Shown here: positions 59,464 to 64,000 of the stretch, in pieces | Numbering within the stretch: position 1 is the first letter of the stretch | Layout: every line of letters starts with the position of its first letter | Assembly: GCA_038502055.1 (NCBI GenBank) | Contig: JAXRKN010000037.1 | Span: forward strand, 2,604,001 to 2,668,000 | DNA length: 64,000 nt | Source of the DNA: Tanytarsus gracilentus | Lineage: Eukaryota > Arthropoda > Insecta > Diptera > Chironomidae | Reading direction: 5' to 3' | Position numbers and translations under genes: made by a program | The notes under the pieces: model-generated | Told to the model about the DNA's origin: nothing | Databases searched by the model: none | What the model saw: the letters and a program-made list of their open reading frames with translations, nothing else

Positions 59464-62400
59464 ATGGATCAATTCACACCAAAAGAAGTTCGCATTCTCG
59501 AGAGTGCCGAAGATATTCAAGAACGTCGTGAACAGGTTCTTAATCGCTATGGTGAATTTAAGATGGAAACTCGCCTTAAGCGAGAGAAATTGGAAGACTC
59601 GAGACGCTTCCAATATTTCAAGCGTGACTCCGATGAACTCGAAAGTTGGATACATGAGAAATTGCAGGCAGCTAGCGAAGAGAGCTATCGTGACCCAACC
59701 AACTTGCAAGCTAAAATTCAAAAACATCAGGCATTTGAGGCTGAAGTCGCAGCCCACTCAAATGCAATTGTTTCCTTGGACAATACCGGTCAAGAGATGA
59801 TCAATCAAAGTCATTTTGCTTCCGAAGTTATTCAACGTCGCCTAGACGAATTACATCGTTTGTGGGAGCTTTTGCTTTCTCGTTTGGCAGAGAAAGGCAT
59901 GAAATTGCAACAAGCGCTCGTTTTGGTTCAATATCTTCGTCATTGCGAGGAGGTCATGTTCTGGATTAAGGACAAGGAAGCATTTGTCACTGCCGACGAA
60001 TTCGGACATGATTTGGAACACGTTGAAGTTTTACAACGTAAATTTGATGAGTTCCAAAAGGACATGGCATCTCAAGAGTATCGTGTCATTGAAGTCAACG
60101 AGTTGGCCGATAAACTCATTCAAGATGGACATCCCGAAAGAGACACCATTGTTAAGCGTAAAGAGGAGCTTAACGAATCCTGGGCTCGTTTGAAGCAATT
60201 GGCTATTTTGCGTCAAGAAAAACTCTTTGGTGCTCACGAAATTCAACGTTTTAATCGCGATGCAGATGAGACTGTTGCATGGATTGCTGAAAAAGATGTT
60301 GTCTTATCATCAGACGACTATGGAAGAGATTTGGCTTCCGTTCAAGCATTGCAGCGCAAACATGAGGGTGTTGAGCGTGATTTGGCAGCTTTAGATGATA
60401 AAGTATCGACATTAGGTACTGAAGCTGGTCGTTTGAATAGCATTCATGCTGATCATGGTGATCAAATTCGTGACAAACAATCTGAAATTGCTGCTTACTG
60501 GCAATCATTGACCGCCAAGGCAAAAGAGCGCAAACAAAAACTCGACGAGTCATACTCACTTCACCGTTTCCTCGCCGATTTCCGGGATTTAATTTCATGG
60601 ATCAACGGAATGAAAGCAATTATTTCTGCTGATGAATTGGCAAAGGATGTTGCCGGTGCTGAAAGTTTACTCGAACGTCATCAAGAGCATAAGGGAGAAA
60701 TTGATGCCCGTGAAGATAGCTTCCAAGCATCAACAGCTGCTGGACGTCAACTTTTAGAGCGTGACCACTATGCTGCTGCCGAAATCCAAGAGAAATTGGC
60801 TGCACTTGAAAATGACAAGAGTTCACTTCTCTCATTGTGGGAAGACCGTCGCATTTTGTACGAGCAATGCATGGATTTGCAATTGTTTTATCGTGACACT
60901 GAACAAGCTGACACATGGATGGCAAAACAAGAAGCTTTCTTGGCCAATGAAGATAAGGGTGACTCCTTAGATTCTGTTGAGGCTCTCATTAAGAAACATG
61001 AGGATTTTGAGAAGAGCTTAGCTGCTCAAGAAGAAAAAATCAAGGCATTAGATATCTTTGCCACAAAATTGATTGATGGACAACACTATGCAGCTGATGA
61101 CGTTGCTCAACGTCGTAATATGCTCTTGGCCCGTCGCTCTGCTCTCCTTGAAAAATCCGAAGCACGTAGAATTTTGTTGGAAGACTCAAACCGTTTCCAG
61201 TCATTTGAACGTGATTGTGATGAGACCAAAGGATGGATTAGCGAGAAACTTAAATTCGCTACTGATGACAGCTATTTGGATCCAACAAATTTGAATGGAA
61301 AAGTTCAAAAGCACCAAAACTTTGAGCAAGAGCTAACAGCCAACAAGAGCCGCATCGAAGACATCACAACTCTCGGTCAAGATTTAATTGAACGAAATCA
61401 TTATGCATCAGATCAAATTAATTCTCGCATGCAAGAGATTGTTTCGCTTTGGGAATCTCTCGTTCAAGCGTCCGATAAGAAGGGATGCAAGTTACAAGAG
61501 GCATCACAACAACAACAATTCAATCGCACCGTCGAAGATATCGAATTATGGTTGAGCGAAATTGAAGGTCAACTCTTATCGGAAGATTATGGAAAAGATT
61601 TGACGAGTGTCCAAAACTTGCAGAAGAAACATGCATTGTTGGAAGCTGATGTCATGGCCCATCAAGATCGTATCGAAGGAATCAAAGTAACTGCAAATAA
61701 GTTCATTGAAAGCGGTCACTTTGACGCTGATAATATTCGCAACAAGGAGGGTGCGCTTTCAAAACGGTATTCTGCTCTCGCTCAACCAATGGGCGATCGT
61801 AAACGTCGCTTATACGATTCTCTTGATGTTCAAGGATGGATTAGAGACATGGAAGATGAAGCTGCATGGATCCGTGAGAAAGAACCTGTTGCTGCCTCAA
61901 CTAACCGCGGCAGAGATTTAATTGGTGTTCAAAATTTAATCAAAAAACACCAAGCTGTTCTCGCTGAAATTCACAACCATGAAAATCGTGTTGTTGGTGT
62001 TATTGAGAGCGGTGAGCAATTACTAAAAGATCATCCAGTTGCCAATGATGATATCAAGAATCGTTTGGATGCATTAAAAGACCAATGGCACAACTTGAAA
62101 GATAAGGCCGTTCAACGCAAACAAGATTTAGAGGATTCTCTTCAAGCTCACCAGTACTTTGCTGATGCTAACGAAGCTGAGAGCTGGATGCGTGAAAAAG
62201 TTCCAATTGTCGCAAATACTGACTTTGGCAATTCTGAGGACTCATCGGAAGCTTTATTGAAGAAACACGAGGCTTTGGTTTGCGATCTCGAGGCATTTGG
62301 CAACACAATTCAGTCATTGCAAGAGCAATCAAAGAATTGCCGCCAACAAGAGACACCAGTCGTTGATATTACAGGCAAGGAATGTGTTGTCGCACTCTAT

Positions 62401-63450
62401 GACTACACTGAAAAATCTCCCCGTGAAGTTTCAATGAAAAAAGGTGACATTTTGACTCTTCTCAATTCAAACAATAAGGATTGGTGGAAGGTTGAAGTTA
62501 ATGATCGTCAAGGATTTGTTCCAGCCGCTTATATTAAGAAAGTCGATGCCGGTTTGAGTGCAAGTCAACAAAATCTCGTCGATGGACATTCAATTGCTAA
62601 GCGTCAATCGCAAATTAACAGTCAATATGATAATCTTTTGGCTTTGGCACGTGAACGTCAAAATAAGTTGAATGAAACTACTAAAGCTTACGTTTTAGTT
62701 CGCGAGGCAGCTGATTTGTCACAATGGATTAGAGATAAGGAGAGCCATGCCCAAATTAAGGATGTCGGTGAAGATTTGGAAGAGGTTGAAGTTTTGCAAA
62801 AGAAATTCGATGACTTCAATGATGATTTAAAGGCCAATGAAGTTCGTTTGGCAAAATTGAACGAGATTGCTGTTCAGCTTACATCTTTAGGACAAACCGA
62901 AGCGGCATTGAAAATTAAAACCCAAGTTCATACATTGAACGAAGAGTGGCAACAATTGCAGCACATCACAACTGAACGTGCCAGTCAATTGGGTTCAGCC
63001 CATGAGGTACAACGTTTCCATCGCGATGTTGATGAAACTAAAGATTGGATCTCTGAGAAAGACAGTGCACTCAACAATGACGATCTTGGCAAGGATTTGA
63101 GAAGTGTTCAAACCTTACAACGCAAGCATGAAGGTTTAGAACGTGATTTGGCAGCTCTTCGCGATAAAATTCGCCAATTAGACGAGACAGCAAACCGTTT
63201 AATGCAATCTCATCCAGAAACTGCTGATCAGACTTATGCAAAGCAGAAAGAAATCAATGAAGAGTGGACTCAAATTCAGAGCAAAGCAAACTTGCGTAAA
63301 GAAAAGTTGTTGGACTCTTATGACTTGCAACGATTTTTGAGCGATTATCGTGATTTGATGGCATGGATTCACTCTATGGGCGGTCTCGTTTCAAGCGAAG
63401 AACTCGCCAACGATGTCACTGGAGCAGAGGCATTGATTGAACGTCATCAG
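59464..63450 (+). CDS. alpha-Spec: Alpha-spectrin, first coding exon (1329 codons), incomplete at window end
   Basis: A single open exon runs from the ATG to a donor (CATCAG|GTAAGT) in phase 0; the rest of the gene lies beyond 64000. The N-terminus MDQFTPKEVRILES and the string of roughly 106-residue triple-helical repeats (each with motifs such as RFxRDxDE and W at fixed spacing) identify alpha-spectrin. An SH3 domain is inserted at about residues 967-1025 (ECVVALYDYTEKSPREVSM, DWWKVEV, GFVPAAYIKKVD), as in the non-erythroid protein. Alpha-spectrin pairs with beta-spectrin in the submembrane cytoskeleton. Introns are absent for almost 4 kb, unlike the neighbouring genes. The open frame after 63450 is intron readthrough. 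Confidence 0.97.
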
Positions 63451-64000
63451 GTAAGTCAATTTATTTTATTCAAAGCACAATTGATTATTCTTTTCCCTAA
63501 ACAACTTATCGTGCGTATATTTTCAACAAAATTCAAAATTTTTGTAACTCCATCTAATATTCGAAATTTATGCGTTATAAACAGAATCATCGATCAGAAA
63601 TTGATTTCCGTTATGGTCTTCCTCAGGTATTTTTGATTTTTAAGAATTGGCAAAGAAAACTGTGATTTGGCTTTCCTTTCCCCTCTTATTATTTCTGTGT
63701 TTTTTAACCACATTTTTGGAATTGTTAGCTAAAAGAAAATTGACTTTAACACTGCAATCTTCACAAAAAGTCAATTTTTGAGAGTGAATCATTTTTAATA
63801 CAAGTTTAATTTTATCTTATGATTTGCTTCGAAATCTAGTAGCGAAGCACAATCTAACATCCTTCACAAAATAATTTTTGCATCATCATAAATATTAATT
63901 TTGTTCATGTTCTGACACATTCAGTTGGTCTTTTTTTGTGTCAGAATATGAAAATTATAATTTTGTAACACTCATTTTTTGCGTGGTTTTCACATTTGAT
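63451..64000 (+). other. Intron of alpha-spectrin, cut by the window end
   Basis: The sequence becomes AT-rich and loses spectrin similarity after the donor at 63451. No further exon is recognised before the window ends. Confidence 0.75.

Noticed and set aside
59464..63636. Alpha-spectrin ending at 63636
   Set aside because: Spectrin similarity stops at a consensus donor after 63450; the remaining frame is AT-rich intron readthrough.
1..64000. tRNA or rRNA genes, CRISPR arrays, intact transposons or viral insertions
   Set aside because: None was recognised on reading both strands. The THAP domain resembles a transposase DNA-binding domain, but no transposase catalytic region or terminal repeats were seen near it.

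Overview
The window is a gene-dense, AT-rich piece of an insect nuclear genome, most likely a small-genome lower dipteran such as a midge. The evidence is introns mostly of 50-100 bases with GT/AG ends, arthropod TCAGT initiators, a CYP12-type mitochondrial P450, two 12-cysteine (Plus-C) odorant-binding proteins, and clear orthologues of fly genes. The species cannot be fixed from sequence alone. Exon coordinates were read by hand from splice signals, phase and protein similarity; no search was run.

Layout. 411-3892 (+): 3' half of the SARM1/Ect4 NADase with two alternative tails. 4340-13496: RfC38 (-), a lipid phosphate phosphatase (-), the mitochondrial DnaJ Tid with two C-termini (-), mRpS22 (-) divergent from HSPC300/Brk1 (+), and CNOT11 (-) divergent from Vps53 (+, to 16218). 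17510-21643 (+): an unidentified docking protein with five YxxM motifs. 21644-29251 is a 7.6 kb stretch with no convincing gene. 29252-30215 (+): Rab23. 30434-38795 (-): a NOX5-like NADPH oxidase whose largest intron holds, on the opposite strand, a UDP-glycosyltransferase locus with three alternative first exons and one shared last exon. 41037-41703 (+): a small heat shock protein. 42367-46909 (+): IFT140 with a perfect RFX X-box. 46945-49202 (-): a trimethyllysine dioxygenase preceded by a THAP-finger gene that can splice into it in frame. 49718-55770: two Plus-C OBP genes (+) around a CYP12-like P450 (-). 55894-58181 (-): a DUF389 membrane protein. 59464 to beyond the exon end at 63450 (+): the start of alpha-spectrin.

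The genes are mostly unrelated housekeeping and accessory genes. Three parts show organised architecture: the UGT locus nested in Nox, the THAP-dioxygenase junction, and alternative C-termini in Ect4 and Tid. UGTs, P450 and OBPs form a loose detoxification/chemosensory neighbourhood, which may be coincidence.
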